NCBI RefSeq assembly: GCF_949628215.1
Contig: NW_027441261.1
Span: 1-64,000 of the forward strand
Length of the DNA: 64,000 nt
Direction of reading: 5' to 3'
Source: Phalacrocorax aristotelis
Taxonomy: Eukaryota; Chordata; Aves; Suliformes; Phalacrocoracidae
A program made the position numbers and the translations under genes. The notes under the pieces were generated by a model that searched no databases, was not told the origin of the DNA, and was given only the letters and a program-made list of their open reading frames with translations. Positions 20,950 to 33,548 of the stretch are shown in pieces; the stretch's first letter is position 1; every line of letters begins with the position of its first letter.

Positions 20950-21477
20950 TGTAACCAAAGCGATGAAATCAGCCAACCAGAGACGGTGTTCCATTACGGG
21001 AACATGGAGCGTACGAATCAGCGCACCTGTTGATCTGCATTTTAGTCCCTAGGCGATCGTTAACGTCAGCAGAACAACAGACAACGTGCTTCTGTCAGAA
21101 AAGGACGACAAAACGCGGTTTCGTGGAGCGGACTGAGAGAACTAGCCAAGACTGCCAAGATCAACAGCCAAGAAGGTAAAAGGCAATTCTGGCAGGGGGA
21201 GATCGCGACCACCGACTCACGGACCACCACCGAGCCTGCGCAGCGATTTACATACGGAACGAGCAAGTTTGTACCGATCAGCAGACAGGACAATAATGAA
21301 TACGTATGAATACGTAAAATTTTGATCTACAAATTGAACGGGAAAGGTGCGTGAGGTACGCACGCCAGGAGGAGCGATCCCCCGTGCATCCGGCGCCGTG
21401 AATAAAGAATGCCTGCTCTTTAATACTAAATTGGTCTTGAGGAGTTGTTTCCTATTTTACCGCGTTTTTCGGTAACA
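20950..21477 (+). mobile_element. ERVK-like solo LTR, unit 3
   Basis: First haplotype; U5 variant TTTCCTATTTT. Confidence 0.75.
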
Positions 21478-22030
21478 CAGGGAGTCAGACCGAGAGTGCC
21501 AGAGAAAGACAAAAATACCGACAGGCTACAGGACAGAGCAGGAGGAGTAAAAAAATAAAAACGGAGCCAGAGCCAGGCAGAGAGAGGCGGAGAAAGAACA
21601 AGTAGCCACAGGCTACAGGACAGAGAGAGGGAGGACTGAAAAGACGGGGAGGCAGGGAGCCACTCAGAGCGAGACGGAGAAAGAAGGTGCGGGGGGGGGG
21701 GCGCAAAAAAAAAATAATTTTGCAGCAGGTAAGGAAAGAGAGGGGACCGGGGGAGAGACAGGGAGGGCCCAGGACGTACAAGAGAGGCAACGGGGCCCCA
21801 CTGGCCCAGGACTCACCGCGACTCTCGCTCTCAGCGCTGCTGGCACAATTTAGCCGTTCACATGCTTCTTTCCCCTCCTCTCCTCCCTGCCTCTTCTGCA
21901 GCTCCAGACTCTAGGCCGACCTCCACCTGAAGAGAACACGGGGGTGTCTTACAGCTCTTACGAGATGAGGCTTCCTCGGCACGTAGCCTAGCTCGCTCGT
22001 GCACTACACGCCCGTACCGAACTGCGGGTT

Positions 22031-23803
22031 ACGCGTACAGACCCTGCGGTGCACGTTGGTGGCCTGGCCCGCTGCGGGCTATGAAGGGGGATCCTTCCTC
22101 CCTCACCTGCAGGGACAGGCTCTCTCTTGCCTGCAGCAGGAAAGCAGCTGGCAGCCAGAGCGCCTTCAGTTTCTTCTGCTTTACCTTTCGTTGGCGTCTC
22201 CAGCTTCAGCCGAGGCAGCTCCTCTCCACAGCCGGGAAGGGCTTTGTCTATCCCTTTTCGGCCCTGCGCTGCAAGGACGGCGAGGCCGGGCAGAGAGAAG
22301 CCACGCGAGCCTGAGACGGCCGCAGTCAACGGCATCCCTGGGGGAAGGACAGACAACCACGTCCTCAGCACGGTCTCTGGGAGAGGGAAAGAAGAAACAG
22401 CGACCGTCATTACCGTCGATCGACCCTGGCCAAAGCCTCTCCTTGCGCAGGGGCTTCTGGACACAGCGCCCCTTCCCCGCGCTACTGCTAAGGGCCCCTG
22501 CGCCGAGGAGGGCCGGCTCGCTGCCTTCACGACAGGGCCTGGGGGCGGCCAAGGGCTACGCGGCACGCTGCAGGGGAGGTGCCGGGGCTGGGGGCAGGCG
22601 CACGGGGCAAGGGGGGGGCAAGGGGAGGCTGAGCGGGAGCTCCGGCGAGCCGGGGAGGCGGCCATCATCTGCGCCCTGGGCACGGGGAAAAGGTCACCGT
22701 CCTCCTCCTTTCCCTCTTCCCTTCTGTCAGCTCCCGGGGAACTCACCGCTTCTCGGGGAGCGGCCGCACCCGCAAGCCCCCAGAAATCAACACGAATCCA
22801 ACCCCAAATACACCGCGCGTACCGTACGCGGCACGGCCGCCCGGCACCCGAGCGCCGGAAGACCGCGCCTCCCGCCACGCCCCGGCGAACCACGTGACAG
22901 CGCCGGCAGCCACTGCGCCTGGACTACACCTCCCGGCATGCTCTGCGCCACAACACGGCCGCCCGGCAGCCGCGCGCCGCAAGGACTACACCTCCCGGCA
23001 TGCTCTGCGCCACAACACGGCCGCCCGGCAGCCGCGCGCCGCAAGGACTGCAGCTCCCGGCATGCTCTGCGACACAACACGGCCGCCCGGCCAGCCCACA
23101 GCCGCACCACCACAGCTCCCGGCATGCTCTGCGACACAACACGGCCGCACGGCCAGCCCACAGCCACACCACCACAGCTCCCGGAATGCCGCGAGCCCGC
23201 CCTCCCGCTCTCTGACCCTGCGGGGCACCGTCCCTCCCGCCGATGCACCCGGAACCCCCACCGAGCCCTCACCACAGCCTCGCTCTCCCCACAGCTCCGC
23301 TCCGACCCGGCGCTGCCCCGCCGCAGCCCTCCTCGGGGCTTTACCCGGGACCCAGCGGCCCACCCCCCAGCCCCCGCTCACCTTCTCCCTCGCTACAGTC
23401 GCAGCCCGCTGACGCTCGGCCACAGCTCCGCTCCGCCCTCGGCTCACACTGGCCCCCCGGAGCAGGGCACCACCCCTTTTCCAGGGAGGAGCCGGCACCA
23501 TCAGCCCCACTGCCCGCACCTGGGGCTCCTCCAGCCCCCGCGCGCAGCTGAGGCACAGCAGCAACGGGGGGCCCCCTCCCCTCACCCCCACAGTGCACCA
23601 CCTCCTCCCCTGGGCTCCATCACAGCCCCTTGCCCCACGCAAAGGCAGCGCAAACGCAGCCCTGAGGGCAAAGGAGAGGGCAGGTGTTTGTGCAGGCGCA
23701 CACGCGTAACAAGTCCCAGGAGCCATTCGTGGCTCAGGGTCCCCAACGCTCCCACTGCCCCAAGGCCACCTCGGCCGCCGTTGCCGCAGCCGCACGGAGC
23801 TGG
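22031..23803. promoter_or_regulatory. CpG-island block of L unit 3 (1773 bp)
   Basis: Lacks the 18 bp segment, one 62 bp repeat and one GCTCC pentamer. ETS, E-box and minus-strand donor (last exon base 22747) are intact. The net loss brings otherwise separate frames together into a 614-codon open frame, which I regard as accidental. Confidence 0.7.
22921..23194 (+). repeat. 62 bp ZNF143-motif minisatellite, unit 3 (five copies)
   Basis: Motifs at 22923, 22985, 23047, 23109 and 23171. One ACTACA-type copy fewer than the other L units. Confidence 0.8.
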
Positions 23804-24361
23804 TGTTGGCTGCGATAGTGCTCATTTTCTCCAGAGTAGCTAGGAAGGGATAAGTTTTGGATTTATGCTCAAAACACCGTTAATAATGTAGAGATGTTTT
23901 GGTTCTTGCTGAGCACTGCTTCCACAGTCAGGGCCTCTTCTGGTTCTCTCAGTGCCCCACCAGCAAGTAGGCTGGGAGAGGACACAGCTGGGAAAGCTTT
24001 CCCAGCTAACTGACCAAAGGGATATTCCATACCATTTGACATCATGCTCAGCACACGCAGCTGGGGGAAGAAGGGGGAGTCCTTGGGGGCTACGGCATTT
24101 CTCTTCCTAACTAACCGTTACACATGACAGAGCCCTGCTTTCCCAGAAACAGCTCAACACCTGCCCGCCGAAAAGGAGGAGCGAATTAATTCCTTGCTTT
24201 GCTTCCACGCACAGCTTTTGCTTTACCTATTAAACCGTCTTGATCTCAACCCATGATTTTTCTCACTTTTACCCTTCCAGCTCTCTCCCCCAGCCCACTG
24301 AGGGTGGAGCGAGCAAGCAGCTCCCTGGTGCAGAGTTGCCAGCTGAGGCTAAGCCACGGCA
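23804..24361 (+). mobile_element. Full-length ERVL LTR at unit 3/4 border
   Basis: 558 bp; palindrome at 23986-24007. Same ends as the reference copy. Confidence 0.8.
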
Positions 24362-27125
24362 CGCGCTTGTCCCGGTTTGGCAGGGAACGGACCGTCCGTC
24401 GCCTGGCTCCTGGAGCGACGGGCTGCTGGGCAGAGGGGGAGGCCACCAAAGGTGAGGAGCAGGGCACAGGACAGTAGGAGGAGAGAAGAGCAGCATCCGG
24501 CTGGACGGGGGCGGGGGGGGCGTGTGTGCGTGTAGTGAGAAGGCACGAGGCAGGGAACAGGATGGCCAGAGGAGGACAGGGAGCCTGACGGAGGTGGAGA
24601 TAAAAGCAGCAGAGAGAGGGGAAGAGCAGGACACAGACCAACAAAGAAGGATGAGGAGCAGGCTGGAGACGCACAAAGAACCTGGGGCAGGCAGCACGAC
24701 AGCGAGGGAGGAAAGAAGAACAGGGGCAGGAAGCTGGACCGAGCGAGATGGAGACAGACAAGATAAGCGACAAGAACAGGGCAGAAAGGGAAGAATGAAG
24801 CCACGGGGACAGGGAGCCGAGACGGCCAACGACGGAGGGAAGGGGCCGGGGAGGGAACACCACAAAACAAACCATGGGGCTACGTGGTACAGAGCATGAG
24901 AAGGCAGAGAATTAACAATTAGGGACAGGGAGCCAGAAAAACAACAAAAAAAACACCAAAACAAAGGGAGATGGAGAGCAAAAGGAATCGCAATGCGTAC
25001 AGAGAGAAGAGAGAAACAATTCTAAAAGAGGGTCACGGGGAAGCCAGAGACAGCAAGATGGAGAAAGGACAGAAGCTACAGGCTACAGGGCAGAGAGGGA
25101 AGAATTAATGAATAGACGCAGAGAGCTGGGCAGAAAGAGGTGGAGAAAGGCTGAAGATCACACGGCCAACAGGGAAGAGAGAAGAGAGGGAGGAATTTTA
25201 AAAACAGGGGCAAGAAGCCAGAGAGAGGGAGAGAGAGGCAACAATAAATGGGGACAAGCCACAGGGCAGCGAGGAGGGAATCGATGAATAAGAACAGCAG
25301 ACCAAAGAGAACACAATGTAGAATGGAAAAAAGGAACAGCGGCCTACAGGGAAGGAGGAATTAAAGATCAGGCACTGGGAGGCAGACAGAGACACATGAA
25401 GAAACAAGTGGGAAAAAAAAAAAAAAAACAACAACGGCAACGGGCTACAAAGACAGACAGAGAGGGAAGAAATAAAACATCGCAGCAAGGAGCTGGACAG
25501 AGAGAGATGAGGACAAACAAATAGCACGGGTCTACGTGACAGAGAACGTGGACTTAGAACACAGAGAGAGGGAGCCGGACAGAGAGAGAGGCCGAGAGAA
25601 AAACCTAGACGGGCTACAGCGGGCAGAGGCAGGGATTAAAACCTAGGGACAGGGAGCTGGACAGAGAGAGACGGAGGTCACAGGGAACAGCGGTGGCTGC
25701 AGGAAGAACAGGAATCCACAAATAGGGAAAGGGAGCTCGACAGAGAAGAACTCAGAAAGGCAAGAACAGTAGCAGGGTGCAGAGCAGAGCAGACGAATGA
25801 AAAAGCGCGGGGGGAGCGTTGAGGCAGACAGAGATTAAGAAAAAAGTCACGGGCTACGTGGCAAAGCAGGAGGAATTCAGAAACGGGGATGGCAACCAAG
25901 GGAGAGTGAGCTGGTGAAGGACAACGGGCATTCCAAGTGAGGGACGGGGAGCTGGGAAAAGCGAGGCAGAGAAAAACAGAATCACAGAGAGAATCACACA
26001 AAGCCAAAAAAGAAGAAACTGAACAACAGGAACAGGTGTAACCAAAGCGATGAAATCAACCAACCAGAGACGGTGTTCCATTACGGGAACATGGAGCGTA
26101 CGAATCAGCGCACCTGTTGATCTGCATTTTAGTCCCTAGGCGATCGTTAACGTCAGCAGAACAACAGACAACGTGCTTCTGTCAGAAAAGGACGACAAAA
26201 CGCGGTTTCGTGGAGCGGACTGAGAGAACTAGCCAAGACTGCCAAGATCAACAGCCAAGAAGGTAAAAGGCAATTCTGGCAGGGGGAGATCGCGACCACC
26301 GACTCACGGACCACCACCGAGCCTGCGCAGCGATTTACATACGGAACGAGCAAGTTTGTACCGATCAGCAGACAGGACAATAATGAATACGTATGAATAC
26401 GTAAAATTTTGATCTACAAATTGAACGGGAAAGGTGCGTGAGGTACGCACGCCAGGAGGAGCGATCCCCCCTGCATCCGGCGCCGTGAATAAAGAATGCC
26501 TGCTCTTTAATACTAAATTGGTCTTGAGGAGTTGTTTCCGATTTTACCGCGTTTTTCGGTAACACAGGGAGTCAGACCGAGAGAGCCAGAGAAAGACAAA
26601 AATACCGACAGGCTACAGGACAGAGCAGGAGGAGGAAAAAAATAAAAACGGAGCCAGAGCCAGGCAGAGAGAGGCGGAGAAAGAACAAGTAGCCACAGGC
26701 TACAGGACAGAGAGAGGGAGGACTGAAAAGACGGGGAGGCAGGGAGCCACTCAGAGCGAGACGGAGAAAGAAGGTGCGGGGGGGGGCGCAAAAAAAAAAT
26801 AATTTTGCAGCAGGTAAGGAAAGAGAGGGGGCCGGGGGAGAGACAGGGAGGGCCCAGGACGTACAAGAGAGGCAACGGGGCCCCACTGGCCCAGGACTCA
26901 CCGCGACTCTCGCTCTCAGTGCTGCTGGCACAATTTAGCCGTTCACATGCTTCTTTCCCCTCCTCTCCTCCCTGCCTCTTCTGCAGCTCCAGACTCTAGG
27001 CCGACCTCCACCTGAAGAGAACACGGGGGTGTCTTACAGCTCTTACGAGATGAGGCTTCCTCGGCACGTAGCCTAGCTCGCTCGTGCACTACACGCCCGT
27101 ACCGAACTGCGGGTTCCAACTGTGG
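24067..27125 (+). repeat. Unit 4, S type (3059 bp)
   Basis: Private features: a 4 bp loss of one GAGA (CAGACAGAGATTAAG near 25826), ATCAACCAACC in the ERVK-like LTR and GAGGAGGAAAAAAAT after it. It mixes CGGCCAACG and GTGGACTTAG with the older LTR variants of units 1-3, and has CCCCCCTGC like units 5 and 6, so it reads as a mosaic. Confidence 0.92.
26037..26564 (+). mobile_element. ERVK-like solo LTR, unit 4
   Basis: First haplotype, with private ATCAACCAACC near the 5' end and CCCCCCTGC before the poly(A) signal. Confidence 0.75.
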
Positions 27126-27420
27126 GAAGAAGGGGGAGTCCTTGGGGGCTACGGCATTTCTCTTCCTAACTAACCGTTACACATGACAGAGCCCTGCTTT
27201 CCCAGAAACAGCTCAACACCTGCCCGCCGAAAAGGAGGAGCGAATTAATTCCTTGCTTTGCTTCCACGCACAGCTTTTGCTTTACCTATTAAACCGTCTT
27301 GATCTCAACCCATGATTTTTCTCACTTTTACCCTTCCAGCTCTCTCCCCCAGCCCACTGAGGGTGGAGCGAGCAAGCAGCTCCCTGGTGCAGAGTTGCCA
27401 GCTGAGGCTAAGCCACGGCA
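27121..27420 (+). mobile_element. 5'-truncated ERVL LTR at unit 4/5 border
   Basis: Identical S junction. Confidence 0.8.
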
Positions 27421-30189
27421 CGCGCTTGTCCCGGTTTGGCAGGGAACGGACCGTCCGTCGCCTGGCTCCTGGAGCGACGGGCTGCTGGGCAGAGGGGGAG
27501 GCCACCAAAGGTGAGGAGCAGGGCACAGGACAGTAGGAGGAGAGAAGAGCAGCATCCGGCTGGACGGGGGCGGGGGGGGCGTGTGTGCGTGTAGTGAGAA
27601 GGCACGAGGCAGGGAACAGGATGGCCAGAGGAGGACAGGGAGCCTGACGGAGGTGGAGATAAAAGCAGCAGAGAGAGGGGAAGAGCAGGACACAGACCAA
27701 CAAAGAAGGATGAGGAGCAGGCTGGAGACGCACAAAGAACCTGGGGCAGGCAGCACGACAGCGAGGGAGGAAAGAAGAACAGGGGCAGGAAGCTGGACCG
27801 AGCGAGATGGAGACAGACAAGATAAGCGACAAGAACAGGGCAGAAAGGGAAGAATGAAGCCACGGGGACAGGGAGCCGAGACGGCCAGCGACGGAGGGAA
27901 GGGGCCGGGGAGGGAACACCACAAAACAAACCATGGGGCTACGTGGTACAGAGCATGAGAAGGCAGAGAATTAACAATTAGGGACAGGGAGCCAGAAAAA
28001 CAACAAAAAAAACACCAAAACAAAGGGAGATGGAGAGCAAAAGGAATCGCAATGCGTACAGAGAGAAGAGAGAAACAATTCTAAAAGAGGGTCACGGGGA
28101 AGCCAGAGACAGCAAGATGGAGAAAGGACAGAAGCTACAGGCTACAGGGCAGAGAGGGAAGAATTAATGAATAGACGCAGAGAGCTGGGCAGAAAGAGGT
28201 GGAGAAAGGCTGAAGATCACACGGCCAACAGGGAAGAGAGAAGAGAGGGAGGAATTTTAAAAACAGGGGCAAGAAGCCAGAGAGAGGGAGAGAGAGGCAA
28301 CAATAAATGGGGACAAGCCACAGGGCAGCGAGGAGGGAATCGATGAATAAGAACAGCAGACCAAAGAGAACACAATGTAGAATGGAAAAAAGGAACAGCG
28401 GCCTACAGGGAAGGAGGAATTAAAGATCAGGCACTGGGAGGCAGACAGAGACACATGAAGAAACAAGTGGGAAAAAAAAAAACAAAACCAACAACGGCAA
28501 CGGGCTACAAAGACAGACAGAGAGGGAAGAAATAAAACATCGCAGCAAGGAGCTGGACAGAGAGAGATGAGGACAAACAAATAGCACGGGTCTACGTGAC
28601 AGAGAACGTGGAATTAGAACACAGAGAGAGGGAGCCGGACAGAGAGAGAGGCCGAGAGAAAAACCTAGACGGGCTACAGCGGGCAGAGGCAGGGATTAAA
28701 ACCTAGGGACAGGGAGCTGGACAGAGAGAGACGGAGGTCACAGGGAACAGCGGTGGCTGCAGGAAGAACAGGAATTCACAAGTTGGGAAAGGGAGCTCGA
28801 CGGAGAAGAACTCAGAAAGGCAAGAACAGTAGCAGGGTGCAGAGCAGAGCAGACGAATGAAAAAGCGCGGGGGGAGCGTTGAGGCAGACAGAGAGAGATT
28901 AAGAAAAAAGTCACGGGCTACGTGGCAAAGCAGGAGGAATTCAGAAACGGGGATGGCAACCAAGGGAGAGTGAGCTGGTGAAGGACAACGGGCATTCCAA
29001 GTGAGGGACGGGGAGCTGGGAAAAGCGAGGCAGAGAAAAACAGAATCACAGAGAGAATCACACAAAGCCAAAAAAGAAGAAACTGAACAACAGGAACAGG
29101 TGTAACCAAAGCGATGAAATCAGCCAACCAGAGACGGTGTTCCATTACGGGAACATGGAGCGTACCAATCAGCGCACCTGTCGATCTGCATTTTAGTCCC
29201 TAGGCGATCGTTAACGTCAGCAGAACAACAGACAACGTGCTTCTGTCAGAAAAGGACGACAAAACGCGGTTTCGTGGAGCGGACTGAGAGAACTAGCCAA
29301 GACTGCCAAGATTAACAGCCAAGAAGGTAAAAGGCAATTCTGGCAGGGGGAGATCGCGACCACCGACTCACGGACCACCACCGAGCCTGCGCAGCGATTT
29401 ACATACGGAACGAGCAAGTTTGTACCGATCAGCAGACAGGACAATAATGAATACGTATGAATACGTAAAATTTTGATCTACAAATTGAACGGGAAAGGTG
29501 CGTGAGGTACGCACGCCAGGAGGAGCGATCCCCCCTGCATCCGGCGCCGTGAATAAAGAATGCCTGCTCTTTAATACTAAATTGGTCTTGAGGAGTTGTT
29601 TCCGATTTTACCGCGTTTTTCGGTAACACAGGGAGTCAGACCGAGAGAGCCAGAGAAAGACAAAAATACCGACAGGCTACAGGACAGAGCAGGAGGAGTA
29701 AAAAAATAAAAACGGAGCCAGAGCCAGGCAGAGAGAGGCGGAGAAAGAACAAGTAGCCACAGGCTACAGGACAGAGAGAGGGAGGACTGAAAAGACGGGG
29801 AGGCAGGGAGCCACTCAGAGCGAGACGGAGAAAGAAGGTGCGGGGGGGGGCGCAAAAAAAAAATAATTTTGCAGCAGGTAAGGAAAGAGAGGGGGCCGGG
29901 GGAGAGACAGGGAGGGCCCAGGACGTACAAGAGAGGCAACGGGGCCCCACTGGCCCAGGACTCACCGCGACTCTCGCTCTCAGCGCTGCTGGCACAATTT
30001 AGCCGTTCACATGCTTCTTTCCCCTCCTCTCCTCCCTGCCTCTTCTGCAGCTCCAGACTCTAGGCCGACCTCCACCTGAAGAGAACACGGGGGTGTCTTA
30101 CAGCTCTTACGAGATGAGGCTTCCTCGGCACGTAGCCTAGCTCGCTCGTGCACTACACGCCCGTACCGAACTGCGGGTTCCAACTGTGG
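27126..30189 (+). repeat. Unit 5, S type (3064 bp)
   Basis: First unit with the second ERVK-LTR haplotype (GTACCAATC, CTGTCGATC, AAGATTAAC), which then continues through unit 13. Private CAAGTTGGG in the minisatellite, where later units have CAAATTGGG and units 1-4 have CAAATAGGG. Confidence 0.92.
29101..29628 (+). mobile_element. ERVK-like solo LTR, unit 5
   Basis: Second haplotype (GTACCAATC / CTGTCGATC / AAGATTAAC) begins here; still has CCCCCCTGC. Confidence 0.75.
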
Positions 30190-30484
30190 GAAGAAGGGGG
30201 AGTCCTTGGGGGCTACGGCATTTCTCTTCCTAACTAACCGTTACACATGACAGAGCCCTGCTTTCCCAGAAACAGCTCAACACCTGCCCGCCGAAAAGGA
30301 GGAGCGAATTAATTCCTTGCTTTGCTTCCACGCACAGCTTTTGCTTTACCTATTAAACCGTCTTGATCTCAACCCATGATTTTTCTCACTTTTACCCTTC
30401 CAGCTCTCTCCCCCAGCCCACTGAGGGTGGAGCGAGCAAGCAGCTCCCTGGTGCAGAGTTGCCAGCTGAGGCTAAGCCACGGCA
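30185..30484 (+). mobile_element. 5'-truncated ERVL LTR at unit 5/6 border
   Basis: Identical S junction. Confidence 0.8.
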
Positions 30485-33253
30485 CGCGCTTGTCCCGGTT
30501 TGGCAGGGAACGGACCGTCCGTCGCCTGGCTCCTGGAGCGACGGGCTGCTGGGCAGAGGGGGAGGCCACCAAAGGTGAGGAGCAGGGCACAGGACAGTAG
30601 GAGGAGAGAAGAGCAGCATCCGGCTGGACGGGGGCGGGGGGGGCGTGTGTGCGTGTAGTGAGAAGGCACGAGGCAGGGAACAGGATGGCCAGAGGAGGAC
30701 AGGGAGCCTGACGGAGGTGGAGATAAAAGCAGCAGAGAGAGGGGAAGAGCAGGACACAGACCAACAAAGAAGGATGAGGAGCAGGCTGGAGACGCACAAA
30801 GAACCTGGGGCAGGCAGCACGACAGCGAGGGAGGAAAGAAGAACAGGGGCAGGAAGCTGGACCGAGCGAGATGGAGACAGACAAGATAAGCGACAAGAAC
30901 AGGGCAGAAAGGGAAGAATGAAGCCACGGGGACAGGGAGCCGAGACGGCCAGCGACGGAGGGAAGGGGCCGGGGAGGGAACACCACAAAACAAACCATGG
31001 GGCTACGTGGTACAGAGCATGAGAAGGCAGAGAATTAACAATTAGGGACAGGGAGCCAGAAAAACAACAAAAAAAACACCAAAACAAAGGGAGATGGAGA
31101 GCAAAAGGAATCGCAATGCGTACAGAGAGAAGAGAGAAACAATTCTAAAAGAGGGTCACGGGGAAGCCAGAGACAGCAAGATGGAGAAAGGACAGAAGCT
31201 ACAGGCTACAGGGCAGAGAGGGAAGAATTAATGAATAGACGCAGAGAGCTGGGCAGAAAGAGGTGGAGAAAGGCTGAAGATCACACGGCCAACAGGGAAG
31301 AGAGAAGAGAGGGAGGAATTTTAAAAACAGGGGCAAGAAGCCAGAGAGAGGGAGAGAGAGGCAACAATAAATGGGGACAAGCCACAGGGCAGCGAGGAGG
31401 GAATCGATGAATAAGAACAGCAGACCAAAGAGAACACAATGTAGAATGGAAAAAAGGAACAGCGGCCTACAGGGAAGGAGGAATTAAAGATCAGGCACTG
31501 GGAGGCAGACAGAGACACATGAAGAAACAAGTGGGAAAAAAAAAAACAAAACCAACAACGGCAACGGGCTACAAAGACAGACAGAGAGGGAAGAAATAAA
31601 ACATCGCAGCAAGGAGCTGGACAGAGAGAGATGAGGACAAACAAATAGCACGGGTCTACGTGACAGAGAACGTGGAATTAGAACACAGAGAGAGGGAGCC
31701 GGACAGAGAGAGAGGCCGAGAGAAAAACCTAGACGGGCTACAGCGGGCAGAGGCAGGGATTAAAACCTAGGGACAGGGAGCTGGACAGAGAGAGACGGAG
31801 GTCACAGGGAACAGCGGTGGCTGCAGGAAGAACAGGAATTCACAAATTGGGAAAGGGAGCTCGACGGAGAAGAACTCAGAAAGGCAAGAACAGTAGCAGG
31901 GTGCAGAGCAGAGCAGACGAATGAAAAAGCGCGGGGGGAGCGTTGAGGCAGACAGAGAGAGATTAAGAAAAAAGTCACGGGCTACGTGGCAAAGCAGGAG
32001 GAATTCAGAAACGGGGATGGCAACCAAGGGAGAGTGAGCTGGTGAAGGACAACGGGCATTCCAAGTGAGGGACGGGGAGCTGGGAAAAGCGAGGCAGAGA
32101 AAAACAGAATCACAGAGAGAATCACACAAAGCCAAAAAAGAAGAAACTGAACAACAGGAACAGGTGTAACCAAAGCGATGAAATCAGCCAACCAGAGACG
32201 GTGTTCCATTACGGGAACATGGAGCGTACCAATCAGCGCACCTGTCGATCTGCATTTTAGTCCCTAGGCGATCGTTAACGTCAGCAGAACAACAGACAAC
32301 GTGCTTCTGTCAGAAAAGGACGACAAAACGCGGTTTCGTGGAGCGGACTGAGAGAACTAGCCAAGACTGCCAAGATTAACAGCCAAGAAGGTAAAAGGCA
32401 ATTCTGGCAGGGGGAGATCGCGACCACCGACTCACGGACCACCACCGAGCCTGCGCAGCGATTTACATACGGAACGAGCAAGTTTGTACCGATCAGCAGA
32501 CAGGACAATAATGAATACGTATGAATACGTAAAATTTTGATCTACAAATTGAACGGGAAAGGTGCGTGAGGTACGCACGCCAGGAGGAGCGATCCCCCCT
32601 GCATCCGGCGCCGTGAATAAAGAATGCCTGCTCTTTAATACTAAATTGGTCTTGAGGAGTTGTTTCCGATTTTACCGCGTTTTTCGGTAACACAGGGAGT
32701 CAGACCGAGAGAGCCAGAGAAAGACAAAAATACCGACAGGCTACAGGACAGAGCAGGAGGAGTAAAAAAATAAAAACGGAGCCAGAGCCAGGCAGAGAGA
32801 GGCGGAGAAAGAACAAGTAGCCACAGGCTACAGGACAGAGAGAGGGAGGACTGAAAAGACGGGGAGGCAGGGAGCCACTCAGAGCGAGACGGAGAAAGAA
32901 GGTGCGGGGGGGGGCGCAAAAAAAAAATAATTTTGCAGCAGGTAAGGAAAGAGAGGGGGCCGGGGGAGAGACAGGGAGGGCCCAGGACGTACAAGAGAGG
33001 CAACGGGGCCCCACTGGCCCAGGACTCACCGCGACTCTCGCTCTCAGCGCTGCTGGCACAATTTAGCCGTTCACATGCTTCTTTCCCCTCCTCTCCTCCC
33101 TGCCTCTTCTGCAGCTCCAGACTCTAGGCCGACCTCCACCTGAAGAGAACACGGGGGTGTCTTACAGCTCTTACGAGATGAGGCTTCCTCGGCACGTAGC
33201 CTAGCTCGCTCGTGCACTACACGCCCGTACCGAACTGCGGGTTCCAACTGTGG
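30190..33253 (+). repeat. Unit 6, S type (3064 bp)
   Basis: Almost identical to unit 5 apart from CAAATTGGG. Shares CCCCCCTGC before the ERVK poly(A) signal with units 4 and 5 only. Confidence 0.92.
32165..32692 (+). mobile_element. ERVK-like solo LTR, unit 6
   Basis: Second haplotype with CCCCCCTGC. Confidence 0.75.
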
Positions 33254-33548
33254 GAAGAAGGGGGAGTCCTTGGGGGCTACGGCATTTCTCTTCCTAACTA
33301 ACCGTTACACATGACAGAGCCCTGCTTTCCCAGAAACAGCTCAACACCTGCCCGCCGAAAAGGAGGAGCGAATTAATTCCTTGCTTTGCTTCCACGCACA
33401 GCTTTTGCTTTACCTATTAAACCGTCTTGATCTCAACCCATGATTTTTCTCACTTTTACCCTTCCAGCTCTCTCCCCCAGCCCACTGAGGGTGGAGCGAG
33501 CAAGCAGCTCCCTGGTGCAGAGTTGCCAGCTGAGGCTAAGCCACGGCA
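33249..33548 (+). mobile_element. 5'-truncated ERVL LTR at unit 6/7 border
   Basis: Identical S junction. Confidence 0.8.

Larger units (their letters stand above)
18975..24066 (+). repeat. Unit 3, L type (5092 bp), shortest L
   Basis: The common part is nearly identical to unit 2, with TTTCCTATTTT in the ERVK-like LTR (also seen in unit 9) and a private AGAGTGCC after it. The CpG block lacks the 18 bp segment, has five rather than six 62 bp repeats, and has one fewer GCTCC pentamer, which together account for the 85 bp length difference from the longest L block. Confidence 0.92.

Noticed and set aside
21999-23843. 614-codon open frame in the CpG block of unit 3
   Set aside because: Length depends on the 18, 62 and 5 bp losses of this unit; other L units end the frame earlier or read other frames. 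The product is low-complexity Arg/Pro/Ala with the 62 bp repeat translated, and the opposite strand is equally open.
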